Shown here: positions 10,891 through 23,800 of the stretch, piece by piece
Layout: each line of letters starts with the position of its first letter
Position numbering within the stretch: the first letter of the stretch is position 1
DNA from: Galaxea fascicularis
Taxonomy: Eukaryota > Cnidaria > Anthozoa > Scleractinia > Euphylliidae
Assembly (NCBI GenBank): GCA_948470475.1
Contig: OX419347.1
Span: forward strand, 11,695,239 to 11,759,238
DNA: 64,000 nt
Direction: 5' to 3'
The notes under the pieces: model-generated
What the model was told of the DNA's origin: nothing
Databases searched by the model: none
The model's input: the letters and a program-made list of their open reading frames with translations, nothing else
Program-made: the position numbers and the translations under genes

Positions 10891-12789
10891 AAGTATTCAG
10901 GTTCCTCGAGGTTCCAGTAATTACGAGGTTAACAGTAACCGAGTAACAAAAGAACTAAAATTTGTAATTATTGCTTTTTATGTTCATACATAATTTGCTT
11001 CCAGATCAGAATTTTAGATGCAATTGGACATTGATTTTCGCACGGTCAGTTTCCTTTCTTTACGTTTCATCTGAAGAAAACTGTTCAGCCACCTCAACCA
11101 CCCTTAAAACTCTCGTAAGATTTTCTTTTAATTGTCCAGGAATGACAAATTATTTTCATTTGAAGTTCCTTTTTTGTCTTTTCTACGAAAAGTTGCCAAC
11201 TGAGTGTTCATCGTAGCAAGAAACACGTGGTTCGGCGTCCTCATGATCATGTGCTCATTTCTTGCAATCTTGAAAGCGGAGTCTCATTATGATTCTCTCC
11301 AACACTGTCGTCTTCAAGAACTCCATTAGTAAGAGTGCCGAGAGCTTGGTGTCTTCCTATTTTGTTAGTGTGATGTTTGGACCTTCGCCACTAAATTCCA
11401 CGTAACTCGGGTTGTAACGTCAGAGTCGTATAGAGGTATATTTTTTCGTCAGGGATCCAATTTTTTGACCCAAAATTCTGACGTGGGAATGTCTGATCCC
11501 TGATCCCACTAAAATTTGCTGATCCTCATCCCATGACTAGTGATCCCAGATCCCTGACTCTAATAGCAGTAAATCTCACATACAGAGACACTACCCAGAC
11601 CATATTAGGGTTTACCTTACGGGAAACCTAATAATGGTGCAAGCTGGTACTATTTCAAATGACCACCGCGATCTACGAAATATCGTCTATTTTTCAACAA
11701 AATAGTGTCTTTTCTGCTGGAAAAAATGACGCCATCCACATCACTTGTCTGTCTTTTATTCAGGTTGAGGGGTTGCTTTTGGCCCACTGGCAGCATTTAT
11801 CACGATCCTGGAGAGTCGTCTGTTGTTACGCAATCATGTTCTTAGCACGTGCGCCTATATGAATGGCACTTAAAATGACGTCATAAAGGGAGATTTTATT
11901 TGCCGAGGAGTTTTAAGAAAAGAGTTGCAAATAAAGTAGTAAGAGTTATTAGTTACTCTAAGGAGTCAAACCGGCGTAACAACGTTTACATTAGCCTCGG
12001 GCCGCTCATCAGGTTAGTGATCGAGCTTAATCTGTGGTCACGGGCCAGATTCACAAAGCCCTCGTAAGTTAAGATGTCTTTTTTATGTTTTGTCACAATA
12101 GCCCATTGTTTTGATATGCTAGAAACATATCTTTTCCTTGTCTGTTTAAAATTTCTCTTTAAACAGCCTCACAAGTTTGAGAGCAGGAAACTGTTTCTGA
12201 CGAACCTCCCTGGTAAAAATGTTATTGAAAATGCGAAATGAGGACAGCTAACATTAGCTTAGAATTTTCGGAAAGATTCGTTCTGTTGAACGGTGGCTTT
12301 TTGATACTAATTTTCAGCTAAAACAATTCATATACATCGGTCTATGTCAAGATATACTCACAGGTGTTTTTAAAAGGCTTCAAAATAAGAGGAGAACATA
12401 GGAAAGAAATCTTATTAGACACCCTCAACTCGTTTGTGCTTGAGCTGATCGTGAATGAAGATTTCGAAACACTTCGGATGAACATTTCCAAGCGTTCAGG
12501 TTTATTCCTTCCTTGCGCCCTCTTAACGTTATCTTGTTTTTTCTTTCCTTTCATGCAATACCTATTCAACGGATAGTATTTACAAGGGGCAGCGGAATTT
12601 TTTATACAATGGTCTTATATTATGGTCGTTGTTAACGTCGTTGTTCCGCCCATTTCAAGATGGCGGCTATCATTACTGTTGCCTCCACAGCTGTCCATCA
12701 TTTTGCAGCACTTTAACTTCCACAACAGCGATAACAAATTTAATAAAGACAACACCGTTAGTGCAAAAAGGAAAATAAAAATGACATTA
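10891..12789. other. Intergenic, no gene seen
   Basis: Sequence between the DOCK gene and the phosphatase gene. Short open frames exist but none has domain-like composition or paired splice sites. CAAGATGGCGGC at 12657-12668 is a YY1-like core followed by a 19-codon frame, too short to call. Confidence 0.4.
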
Positions 12790-13149
12790 ATTTAATATTG
12801 GCCATTTGGGACATCACAGTTTTCCAATTCCTATTTCGCCACAGATAAGAATCGACGAATGGATGCGTGGTAAAGGGATTTTTTTTGCAGGGATTCCACT
12901 ACTTAAGTACAACATAGCATGATATAAAAGGACAGCCTACACTGAAGTGCCCAAAGTGGTGGAATTGAAAAAATCCACGTATATTCAGTTAGTTTTAATT
13001 AGTCTTTTTTTCAGTGTTAGCGAAGCAATTACCTTAAAATTTCATCATTTATGTATGTGGCTGGCTTTAGTGCATGGATAGCTCAGTTTTGTTTTTCCAT
13101 GACATGTGTGGAAAAAATCCTTTAACCCAAACAACCACGACGAAAATGA

Positions 13150-15060
13150 AAGAAAATTTCTGAACACAATCTTATTTTCCTCTTCTTGAGAGGGAGTTGA
13201 ACTTCGTCATCAAGAAGAAGAAAAATAAAGAAAGTGTGTCACACAAACTTTAAGCCAAACAGAAACACAAACAAACTAACAATTTACTGACCGTATCTAC
13301 AACAGAGAAACAATCGGTAGACAAACTAACAAAATTTGGAACACGTTCTTATTTTCGTCTTCTTGAGAGTGAGTTGAGCTCAGTTATCAGGAAGAAGAAA
13401 AGAAAGAAAGTGTTTAACACTTTTAAGCCAAATAGAAACACACACTCACGATCACAAACATATTTAAAAATAGGTCCGCAATGCGTATATGTGTCGCTTA
13501 CCAGAACACGTGACAGGCGCTGGACTCTCGCGGATAAATAAATAAATCCGAGTGGCTATACACTTCGTGTAAGGCACACAAAAATTGACCAAAATTTGGG
13601 GGGTGTTAAAGAAACATACTAAAATAACAATATCTACGAAGAAGTAGCGAAGAGAAGCTGTTTGCCGTTATCTATACATCTGCAATGAAGCATTGGCAGC
13701 CTTCAGCTGTAAGACGCCTCATAAAGTCTGCGTATAACTGATAAAGAACATCAAACAACGGCATCCCTATCATAAGACAAGGTAAGGAAATTTTTCCGTT
13801 ATTTTAAATGTAAAAGAAATCCCGTCAGTTTCCCCAAAACATGGAATAAGCATTTATTTATATAAAATGTGGAGTTGGGTTTCGAATTCGTTGTTTTTAA
13901 CACGCGTTTTCTTGTATCTTCAGAAAAGTATTCGCTCACAGGAGAGCTACTTCGATCAATGTTATAATGATAACTGTTATGTTTTAGTCTTTCACTTGTA
14001 AGAAAATAATACTAAGTAAAACAATCAGAACAAATCAACTCAAAATAAGATAAGTATAAGCGAGTGAAATACTCGGCGCCCACATCTTTCCGGCTGCATT
14101 GTGAACACTATCGGATGAGCAAGTTTAGTTCGGCCTCAAAAACGTTCTGTCGGGCGGTTCTGCTGACCTTCAGACCTAACTTGGCAACCTTTCAGGCACA
14201 GGTGATTGTGAACAGAAAAGGTCACTTTAGCCTCCAGGAATACCTTAATTGGCCATTTGCGACATCACAGTAGTCCAATTCGTTTCGCATCAGCTAAGAA
14301 TCGACATATAAATACGTGGTAAAAGGATTTTTTGCTCAAAATTTGCCGGGTAAGTTTGCCAAAATATAGTTTATCAAGCACCAGAAGCAGCAAAACCGAC
14401 CGACATTGCACTACTAAGGTACAAGGCATAGAATGATATAAAAGGACAGCCTACACTGAACTTAAAATTTCATCATTTACGTACGTGGTTGACTTTAGTG
14501 GATAGCTCAGTTTTGAATTTCTATGACGACATGTGTGGAAAAAAAAAATCATTTAACCCAAACAAACCACGACGAAAATGAAAGAAAGTTTCTGGACACA
14601 TTCTTATTTTCCTCTTCTTGGGAGGGAGTTGAACTTCGTCATCAAGAAGAAGAAAAGAAAGAAAGTGTTTCACACTAACTTTAAGCCAAACAGATACACA
14701 AACAAACAAACTAACAATTTACTGACCGTATCTACAACGAAGAAATAATCGGTGGAGAAACCAACCAATTTCGGAACACGTTCTTATTTTCCTCTTCTTG
14801 AGAGGGAGTTAAACTTAGTCATCAAGAAGAAGAAAAGAAAGAAAGTGTTTGACACTAACTTTAAGCAGATACACAGACAAACAAATTAAAAATTTACTGA
14901 CCGTATCTACAACGAAGACTGAAACAATCGGTGGACAAACCAACAAATTTCGGAACACGTTCTTATTTTCCTCTTCTTGAGAGTGAGTTAAACTTGGTTA
15001 TCAAGAGGAAGAAAAGAAAGAAAGTGTTTAAACTTTTAAGCGAAATAGGAACACACACAC
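13150..15060. repeat. ~175-bp tandem units (two plus three copies)
   Basis: Units carry the phrase TTATTTTCCTCTTCTTGAGA followed by a complementary ATCAAGAAGAAGAAAAGAAAG, so each can fold into a hairpin. Two units lie at about 13160-13440 and three at about 14590-15060, one set per copy of the larger duplication. Confidence 0.65.
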
Positions 15061-15715
15061 AAAATATCATATTTTTAGTAAAATTTTGTATACATTTTAG
15101 TGAACTTTATGTATAAATTTGCAATGAAGCTATGCCAGCCTTCAGTTGTAAGCCGGACTATCGTTTTCTTACTGCGAAAAATATTACATCATAACCCAAA
15201 TTTTCTTTACTTCAGGACGTCCATCAGTTTTGGTGGTCGGACTTTACTAAAACCGAGGCATAAATTGTCAGTTTATACCTTGTCACGCAGCGGGACTAGT
15301 GAATGTCACGAAATAGTTCTGCCGCTAGGAAAAAAAACTTTGTTGCGTTTATTAACAACAGCAATCATATTCAGTATAATAATAGAATGTCACTAAACTG
15401 TTAACTTTTCATTCATCAGTTAACTACTAATTTTTGGGCCAAATATCAGTTAACTACGTATACTATTTTTTGGGCCAATTCCAATGACACAGTCCTGAGT
15501 ATAACTGCTATATCATTTTAGGTTTTCCTGATATTAGACATGTTTTTAGCATTTTACAGCGGACCCGACCGATGTAGCATGACAGTGCTCCTTTAAGAAC
15601 ACCATTCGACGCCATCCCTATCATAAGATAACGTAAGGACATTTCTCTACTATATTAATTGTAATAACGCTCAAAAGCAGTCCCGTTTTCCCTAAAACAT
15701 ATTACAAACATTTTT

Positions 15716-16224
15716 CAGGGGCACAAAACGAATCTGTTCCTCACTGTATCTGTTCCCCCGAGGTATTGTGCTGGCTGGCAAAAATTCAGTTATTTAGCGG
15801 GCTTGGTTATGAAATTTCTTACTGGTGATGGGTACAATTGTTAATTACTGAAGCGTGGTAGCAGTGTGAGTGTTGCTGGCTGGTGAAATGTTGATTGTTG
15901 TGTAAAAATTGTGTCTCCTCCCCCCCCCCTCCCCCCACTGAAGGCTTGAGTTGAGGCCTTTTGCCACGCCCATTTTGGCTTACGACATATGAAATTGTCT
16001 TTTTTGTTGTTGTGCAGGGTGCTCAATTTGCACCTGGCTGGGAAACCAACCAATTTTATCTAGCTGGCTGGGAAATATCTTGTGTGTCTTGCTGGCAAAA
16101 AGGAACAGATATTTTTTTTCCAAGCAATATTAAAAAAGACCTGAAAATGCCTGAATAACATTTAGTTTTATTAACTGGGGTATAATGATACATTTTTCAA
16201 CAAATTGGTCGTTTTGTGCCCCTG
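15716..16224. mobile_element. hAT-like non-autonomous element
   Basis: Perfect 16-bp inverted ends CAGGGGCACAAAACGA and TCGTTTTGTGCCCCTG. ATTTTT lies on both sides (15710-15715 and 16225-16230) as a possible 6-bp target duplication. CAGGGG starts are typical of hAT elements, whose usual duplication is 8 bp, so the family call is tentative. The other copy of the surrounding duplication lacks the insert, which confirms mobility. Confidence 0.7.
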
Positions 16225-16483
16225 ATTTTTGTCATGTGCAGTTGGGTTTCTAATTTGTTTCTAAGATGAGTTTTCTTGTATTTCGATAGAAAGTATTCTC
16301 ACAGGAGAGCTATTTCGGTCTATGTTATACGCCTGTTATGTTTTAGTCTTTCACTTGTAAGAAAATAATAATCATAAGCAAATCAAAAAGAACAAATCAA
16401 CTCAAAATAAGATAAGTATAAACAAGTGAAATACTCGGCGCCCACATCTTCCTGCATTGCAAGCAATATCCTCATTTAGTCAG

Positions 16484-16658
16484 ATATACCACACAAGTGA
16501 ATAGTGCTTTTCGCGCATTCTGATTGATTAACTCGGAGGGGATTAGCAAACTACTATTCACCTCCGAGCAGCCGAAGGGAACCAAACGGCCTCCCATTTC
16601 GGTTTCCGAAGAGGACATTATTTGAATAAACGCTAGTTATTCAGCTTGTGTGGTATAT
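16484..16658. mobile_element. MITE with ATATACCACACAAG ends
   Basis: ATATACCACACAAGTGAATA at the left and TATTCAGCTTGTGTGGTATAT at the right form imperfect ~20-bp inverted ends. It is 175 bp, noncoding, and interrupts copy 2 of the tandem duplication. Confidence 0.65.
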
Positions 16659-16667
16659 ACCAGAACA

Positions 16668-16769
16668 ATTATTCATCTCGGTGTCGGTGAAAGTGGTGGA
16701 TATTGACCTCGCCGCTTCGCGGCTCGGTAAATATCCACCATTATTCACCTCCACTTCGGTGAATAATCC
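16668..16769. repeat. Palindromic repeat ATTATTCACCTC...
   Basis: Inverted phrases GGTGGATATT / AATATCCACC and ATTATTCATCTCGG / GGTGAATAAT surround GCCGCTTCGCGGC. It lies just right of the MITE at 16484 and is part of the same insertion block. Confidence 0.5.
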
Positions 16770-17329
16770 ATCAAAAATGTTCGCTCGCACGCGATTGGTC
16801 TAAATGCATCACGTGACTGTATACTAGGGAATAACCGGCGCTGCAAAAAATATTTGAAGGATAATACTGTAAACACAATAGCCTCCATTTGGCTTTAAAT
16901 ATATGCTCGGATATTTGTCCTTGGACATTATCAGTTACTCGAGGCTCACAGCGTAACTTAACGTGGGTAACTTTAGCTCAGCCTTAAAAACGCTCTAGCG
17001 GTTCTGCTGACCTCAACAGTTAACCTGTCAGCCTTTTACGCTGATTGTACAGTCTCTGGTTATACACGTACGCAAGAAAACAAACACTGAAACGAACCTA
17101 TTGTAATATTAAATTAAGTTTTCATCAAGTGCAGTACAATGTGGACGTTAAACTCAATAAACACATAAAAACTTTAAACATAGTTTAACTAAACATTAAC
17201 AACTTTGATGTATTTACTGTTCAGAGTGTTTTCTCTAATGGCCAAGCTGGTGCACTAGTTAAAAAGTCTGGACTATCTTGGACTATCTGGACTCTCTATA
17301 CTATGGAGATCAGTCTGCCAGTGTTGATT

Positions 17330-17413
17330 TTAGACATAGTCATTCTGAATGGTGTTAATTGTTCTCCAGGCCAAATAGCTCTTGATTAATTCATAACAGA
17401 AGTTGTACTGTTC
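17330..17413 (-). CDS. RPTP exon 29: D2 end and stop
   Basis: 84 nt after acceptor [27 protein letters not shown] then TIQNDYV and TAA at 17332-17330. EQYxFCYE is the standard close of a PTP domain, and the length fits. Confidence 0.9.
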   Translation of the reverse strand, partial: EQYNFCYELIKSYLAWRTINTIQNDYV

Positions 17414-17817
17414 CTAAGAAAAACAAAAAGGTATTAAAAACTGTCAAATAAAATCAACAAAGAAAACAACAAGAAATATGACAAAGAAACAGAAATGACA
17501 ATCCAAAAGCGCGATTAATTAACTGTAGCGTGGACGAGGTCAGCACACGGGAAGAATCTTTCAATCAAGATTGTGACTGAACCATTGATAGGTGACCTGT
17601 AAACGCCTGATCTTTCCAATTCAAATGTGCATATCTTGGTAAAGACTGATTCAGTGTCCAGTGAGAACTCCAGGCAGATTCCAGGAGTGTACTATCGAGG
17701 TGTACTCTGTGTGATTTCTCCGAAGATTCATTGAAATTTCTATTGAATATTTAATCCCTGGCAACACTTTGGAGTGTTGCGATGTAAAAAGCAGTTTGAA
17801 AAATGGAAATACTAGCG

Positions 17818-17864
<47 letters not shown>

Positions 17865-20800
17865 CCAATACAAAAAAAAATGCGTAGATAAATTAAAGAC
17901 GTTAGAAATTTACCAAACTAGACATAAACTTAAATTTGTCAAGAAAATATATAAAATAAAAGTGTAAAAGTGTATGTACAATTTTGTTATTTCCAAGTCT
18001 TGAGTTGCCGTATTCCCTTATTACATTTGAGTGTTTCTTACAAAACCAGCATCAATCCGGTTTGCTCGGGCTTTACTTACCAAACTAAACACCAGTCTCG
18101 CTCTCTGTGACCTGAGCCATCTGATAGTTTGAAATATGTCGACGTTATCTTCGGTCTCCAGTCTCTCGATGCTTAAGCACAGAGCGAGGAATACTCCTGT
18201 GCGGCCATCACCATTACTACAAACACAACGGAAGTTAAAGTAAAATGTGGCAAGAAAACTCTCAAAACGTATTTTGGAAAACATGAAAATCCCGCCAATC
18301 ACTTTTCTAATGCTCTGTCCTTTATTTAGATAGTTATACTTCTTTAGTTTGCAGGCTGTTGTGGAGTTTGATAATAAATTCAAAAATTCAAACGGAAAGT
18401 ACTAGCGATTTAGTTTTTTGTACCGTGTTCGCTTAATGTTTGACACTGGGAGCCTAAGCAGCTCACTTTCCGATAGTACGCTTTTGCGCTTCATTTTGTG
18501 CTGTTTAAAGTTCCTATGAAGTAAAAATTACGTTGACTTATTCAAAGTGAGTATGAATGGCACATTCCTTTAACAAGGATCTTCTTTCTTGAGATATTCA
18601 AGTTTTTGCTTTAATATTGATGACATCACAAATAGTTTAAGGAAATATTTGTGTGATGCCATTCAAACTTGGCACCAGTAATGTGTGTCAGGTAAGATAA
18701 AAAAATGATACCCCCCTATGATGTTGCCATGGCAACAGTCTAGGCTCCAGGTCTTGCTTGCCAAGAACCATATATCCCCATATTTGACCAGATGCAGACT
18801 GACAGATGGTCGTACTTAAAACACACGTGATGCCCTGATTACCTTACGTCTACTGACTAGCTCATCGTGAGTAAACAATGCTTGATTAACACAAAAACTA
18901 GGAAAGTGAATCTGGGAAGCCGAACTGTTGCCATGGTAACAGCACAGTGGTGCCATTTTGTATCGTACCTGACTTACATTACTGGTGCCAAGTTTGAATG
19001 GCATCAGTCAAACATTTCCTGAGATATTCTTAATTTTGTGATGTATATTCTTCCTTAAACCATTTATGACGTCATCATTGTTTAAGCAAAAACTTGAATA
19101 TCTCAGGAATGAAAGAAGATCTTAAGAAGATTCTTACTCACTTGTAAAGGCCTTTCAAACAAAGAAACATAATTTTTTACTTCTTAGACATTTTAAGAAA
19201 TAAGCGAAAAAGAATAACGACTCGGAATGAAAAGGATGCAACATGACGCACATCTAAGTTGTGACTTTAAAGATTGGTGGCTTTCCTTTTTTGCCAAAAT
19301 AAAGAAGAAAAACGAAAAAGAAAGTTACATATACCATAAATTAGGAATTCAAGTGCGTTTTCGCATTACCAGCAGTGAACAACAATTGGTCCATGATGTT
19401 CCTCTATAGACTGCACCCTGTGAACTTGTTGGTGCAGATACACGAGAGACTGGGCCCGAGGAAGTCCAGTCTCCACCCAGCGGTGGTATTGAAAGTGATA
19501 CAAAACACGACCTTCATCGCTCTGTATAGGATAATAAAATTTGAACAGAAAACGACATTAATAATTTTTTCTAAACCACCGTTAGGTAGTGGGAACAGTG
19601 AAAGTTATGAGAAGTGATAGCATTTAATTCGAAAGCTACAGTAATATAACTACAAGGTTACAAATACAAACCAGGAGTGTTACTAGGGAAATATACCACA
19701 TATCCTCAACAGTTACTGAAGTTTTGTAACGCAAACTAGATATTTAGTCTTGTGAATGTGTTGATTACAGCCACGCCTTTATAAATGCGTTCTGTGGATT
19801 TGCATTTGATAAACATGTTTTACTGTTTAACGTTATTTTGCTTCATGCGTGCGTTTTGTTCCGTAGAGAAAGAAAGAAATCTAGCGATAAATAAATGCGC
19901 GTAACCAAGATAGTGTTTATGGCCGTCTTTTCGCGGCTCAGCCTTCCAGTGAAAATTCGAAGAATAACGCAGACAACAACAAAATTGCGAATGCAAACGA
20001 GACAAAGGACTGCAGGTTTAGAAAATAACTTCTCAACTTATACCTTGCTTTCTTTCTTTTGAACTTTTTTTTAGGAATTTTTATCAACCCTAAAATGCCC
20101 TTTGCGTGAATGTAACGCTCCTCACTTCTTAATTCACTTTTCTCTTTTTGGCAGCACTTGCATTGGGATATCAAAAGAAGATTCGAAAAGACTGAAAATC
20201 AGTTCCTTCGACTCGTGTTTGCTCTTACTTCTTTCGTACTCTCGCCACTTACGTGCTTCAGAACAAATCAAAGCACGGTTAAGGCTTTTAACAAACAGAT
20301 GTTTGTTAGCTGAAACGTACTCACATCAAGTTAGAAAGAAAGCTACCATCAGCAACATTAGCATCATCATCATCATCGTCATCATCATCATCATCTTCGC
20401 CATCATTATTATCTTATCGCTGTTGTTGCGGTTATAGTTATCATCACGTCATTGCTTTCATTATCATTATTATTGCTCACGATAGTATTATTACATGTGT
20501 GATTGTTATGGCAATAAATTAGTCTTTAACTTCCTTTTCAAGGACTGGGGGTAGGAGAAGATTGAAACCCACCTTCATGGGATGAGACACAATACAAAGT
20601 GTGTAGAGGTAGATTACGGCACTCACCCCTTCCCGCCTCAGTTTAAACACTCTTTGGGTGTGGTCCTCGAGTCTCTCCTCGTCAATCTTCACCACGTGTA
20701 TCTTTCCATATTTGGCCAAACCATCTTCTTGCCAGTATCGAGTGGTTTGCTCCTAAAACAAAAGAAAACGTGAAAAGCGCTTAAAAAGGCCTTTGTTAAA

Positions 20801-23800
20801 TTATGAAAACCAAGGAAGAGGGTACTACTGAGGTGAATTCTTCAGCCACTTTATACGTTTTTAAACTCTCAAAAATGGTAAATATAGAAGTAAATTTGTC
20901 CAAGAGTTGAAGAACTCAAACATAGGCGGCATATAGAAACAAATGTCTAATTCCACTGAAAACGTTTGAAATGTATACGCAGTGAAGATTGCTTCTAATG
21001 TGAATTGAAATTTCTCTGGAAACTGAAAATTCAATGTCGCATTCCAAATTGGTGGTCCGTTTCCGAAACAGAAGGTCTAAGCAAACATAGCAGAATGCAA
21101 GAATGCAAAAAGCAAAAACGTCTGTCGCGTGTCTTGCAGCTTAAGCCTGGTTTTCATTAGCAACGCAAGCATAAGCGCAAACATAAGCACAAGCGCAAGT
21201 GAAAACGGCAGCAACATAAGCATAAGCATAAGCATAAGCAGAAACATAAGAGGAACGAATCCACTTATTTGTTCAGTCTGGTTTTCACTACGGATGCAAG
21301 CACAAGCGCAAGCACAAGAAAAGGAAAAATTTTGATCCTTGTGCTTGCGCTGAAGTCGTTTTCACGGTGAAATAAGCGCTCTTGTGCTTGCGCTTATGCT
21401 TGCACTTATGCTTGGGTCGCCAGTGAAAACCAGGCTTTAGAGATGACCATCCGTGTTCAACGCAGTAAGTCATACCACTTCATTTTCTTGCATGTCATTT
21501 AGCATGACCACAATAGTGGACCGCTGTTCCCACACCATGCGCCAGAAGTCATTGGCGGTACTCGCCATTGGTGCTTGAGCTGCGATGTATAACTTCCCTT
21601 CGTTATAACTCTAATAGATAAAACAAAGCGACAAAACCATTGAGATAGCGAGGGAGTTGATGTAGTAACTGCTACTCCATGTCAAAATTACTTTGTTGAA
21701 TTTGAACATTTTGAACATGTCAGTCCACGCTTGGGAACTCTGCTCTTATCAATTAATAATTCATTCAGTAAATCTGTGTGGTAATTCTCAATTAATTAAA
21801 TAACAACAAGAAAATTGAAAGTAATAAGTGGTAACTCACATCAATGAAGCTGGCGTTTATGTAATCTGAACCAGGAATATCTGGAATCGACTTGAGAAGA
21901 ACCCTGCTGTGGTTAACTTAAGAAAATCAAGAAAGAAATTCGTGAAAAATTGTCTGCATTAACAGCCTTTTTCAGACGTCCAAAAGCATTATGTTTGTAA
22001 TGTAAGCAGCAAAGTCGTAGACATATGTAGATTGAATAGCCTCCGTTTAAACCAGCCGTTGCTGAATTGGACTAGCCTGTCTAAATATCACTTATAAAAA
22101 AACAAAATAAATAGCTGCGCTATTAAACGCAATTCCGAGAAGACATGTGAAAAGACCAAGAAAACAAACAAACCAGGAAGCAAAAAAGCAAACAGGCTAA
22201 CAAGCAAGTGAGCAGGCAGGTAACCAAGCAAACAGAAAAGCTACCCTAAAAACATTATGAAGTGGAAATAACACCTACAAGGTAACATATCTGGACAGCG
22301 GTTCTTTACTACGTTCTCTTGAGTTAATGCATCAGTAAAGAGGAACGAGGTAGCAGAGAAATCCTGAAGATTCTGAAAACAAATAATGCGAATCAGTGCG
22401 AATATCACAGAAAGACTGTCATTTGATTGTATCTTTGGTAACGTACAGGTTCTTAAACTTGACAAAACGCTGTGAGCATGTGCTCTTCCACTAGGCTCTG
22501 TATTTATAATAAAAGAAATTAGCATGAGAAAAATAGTATCACTTTTCGGAAAATTTGAAAAACGTTGAGGCCAAAACGTCTAAATGTTACTCAGTTACTT
22601 GGTGAGCATCAGCTAGTCTCATGCTACGTATTAAAGCGTATGTTTAAGACTTTGCAGACTAAAGGGTTGCAATATAGACACAACGACTCGCGTTTCCTTA
22701 CGGAAGGCAATTTTTGCCAGCACTGGCATCCTTGCCTTCTTTACTATCTCTAAGAAAAATAACATTGTTCGTAATCTACAATACCCTTACGACTGACCTC
22801 AAATTCGGCTGTTCTTTTATCAACGACTTCGGGCTCATTTCCTGAAACACAGAGCAAACCGTTGCCCAGCTCGTCAGATGGGATGGTGGTCACACCACAA
22901 AGAGATGCGTCTCTGAGGACATCATAGATGAACCAATATTGCTCCTACAATGTAAGATACAGTGAAATTGTTTGAACCCCTCTAAGTTTGTCCATCCTTG
23001 AGCCCAATTGTTCAAGGCGCTATTAAACTAACCGGGAGATCGGAAGAAGGAATAACGTAATTGTATGTATGTGATTACGCTACACGATGCCGTGCCAATG
23101 CCTTCACACTTTCAGAGCTCACCTGAGTCTGGACCATGTAGTTTCTTTGTTTTCTCATTTTAGCAACAAAGCCATACACGTCTACCACCTTTTCAGATTC
23201 CATTTGCTCCATCAGCGAGTCGATGGCGATGAAACACCCTGTTCTTCCAACACCGGCGCTGAAAATAATTACCAAAGTTTCTATTGAAAACTGCTAACAA
23301 AAAGGGTTAGTCTGTCATGCAGAGGAATGACATATGAAACTGTTTACGAATACTGACTTACTTGTAAAGTTCACTATCAATACGGCTAAGAAAAAGAGAC
23401 ATAAAAATTGTGCTCATGTATGCAGCAGATGTCAACGAATATATTACAATGAAACAAGATCAATAAAAGCTGTTAACCTAGTAACGCAAAGCCGTTTTCC
23501 CGTTTTTCTTTTTTGACCCATACTGACGCAGAGGCTTGTTTTCAAAGGTTACCGCTCGTCATGAGGGCAACGTACCTGCAGTGAACTATAACAGGTCCCG
23601 GATCAACAGCTAGGGCAGCCCTCAACTTGTGATGGAACATTAAGAATGCAGCGGTATCACGTGGCACCCAGTGGTCAGGCCAGGAAGTGAAATGGTATTG
23701 AAATACATCTCGTTTTTCCGAGCAATCAGGTTCTGTTGACTGACGTTTGACAAAGAAAATTCATTCTAAACAAAATAATAATTGTTCTCTGAACACATTT

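Larger units (their letters stand above)
12790..17060. repeat. Tandem segmental duplication with later insertions
   Basis: Copy 1 spans about 12790-14245 and copy 2 about 14247-17060. Matching blocks in the same order are: GGCCATTTGSGACATCACAG at 12799 and 14249; ATGATATAAAAGGACAGCC at 12921 and 14431; tandem units at 13150 and 14585; GCAATGAAGC at 13682 and 15122; CCCTATCATAAGA at 13765 and 15616; CTTGTAAGAAAATAATA at 13994 and 16353; and CGGTTCTGCTGACCT at 14155 and 17001. Copy 2 is longer because of a third tandem unit, an internal gain at 15150-15600, and insertions at 15716-16224 and 16484-16830. Confidence 0.7.
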
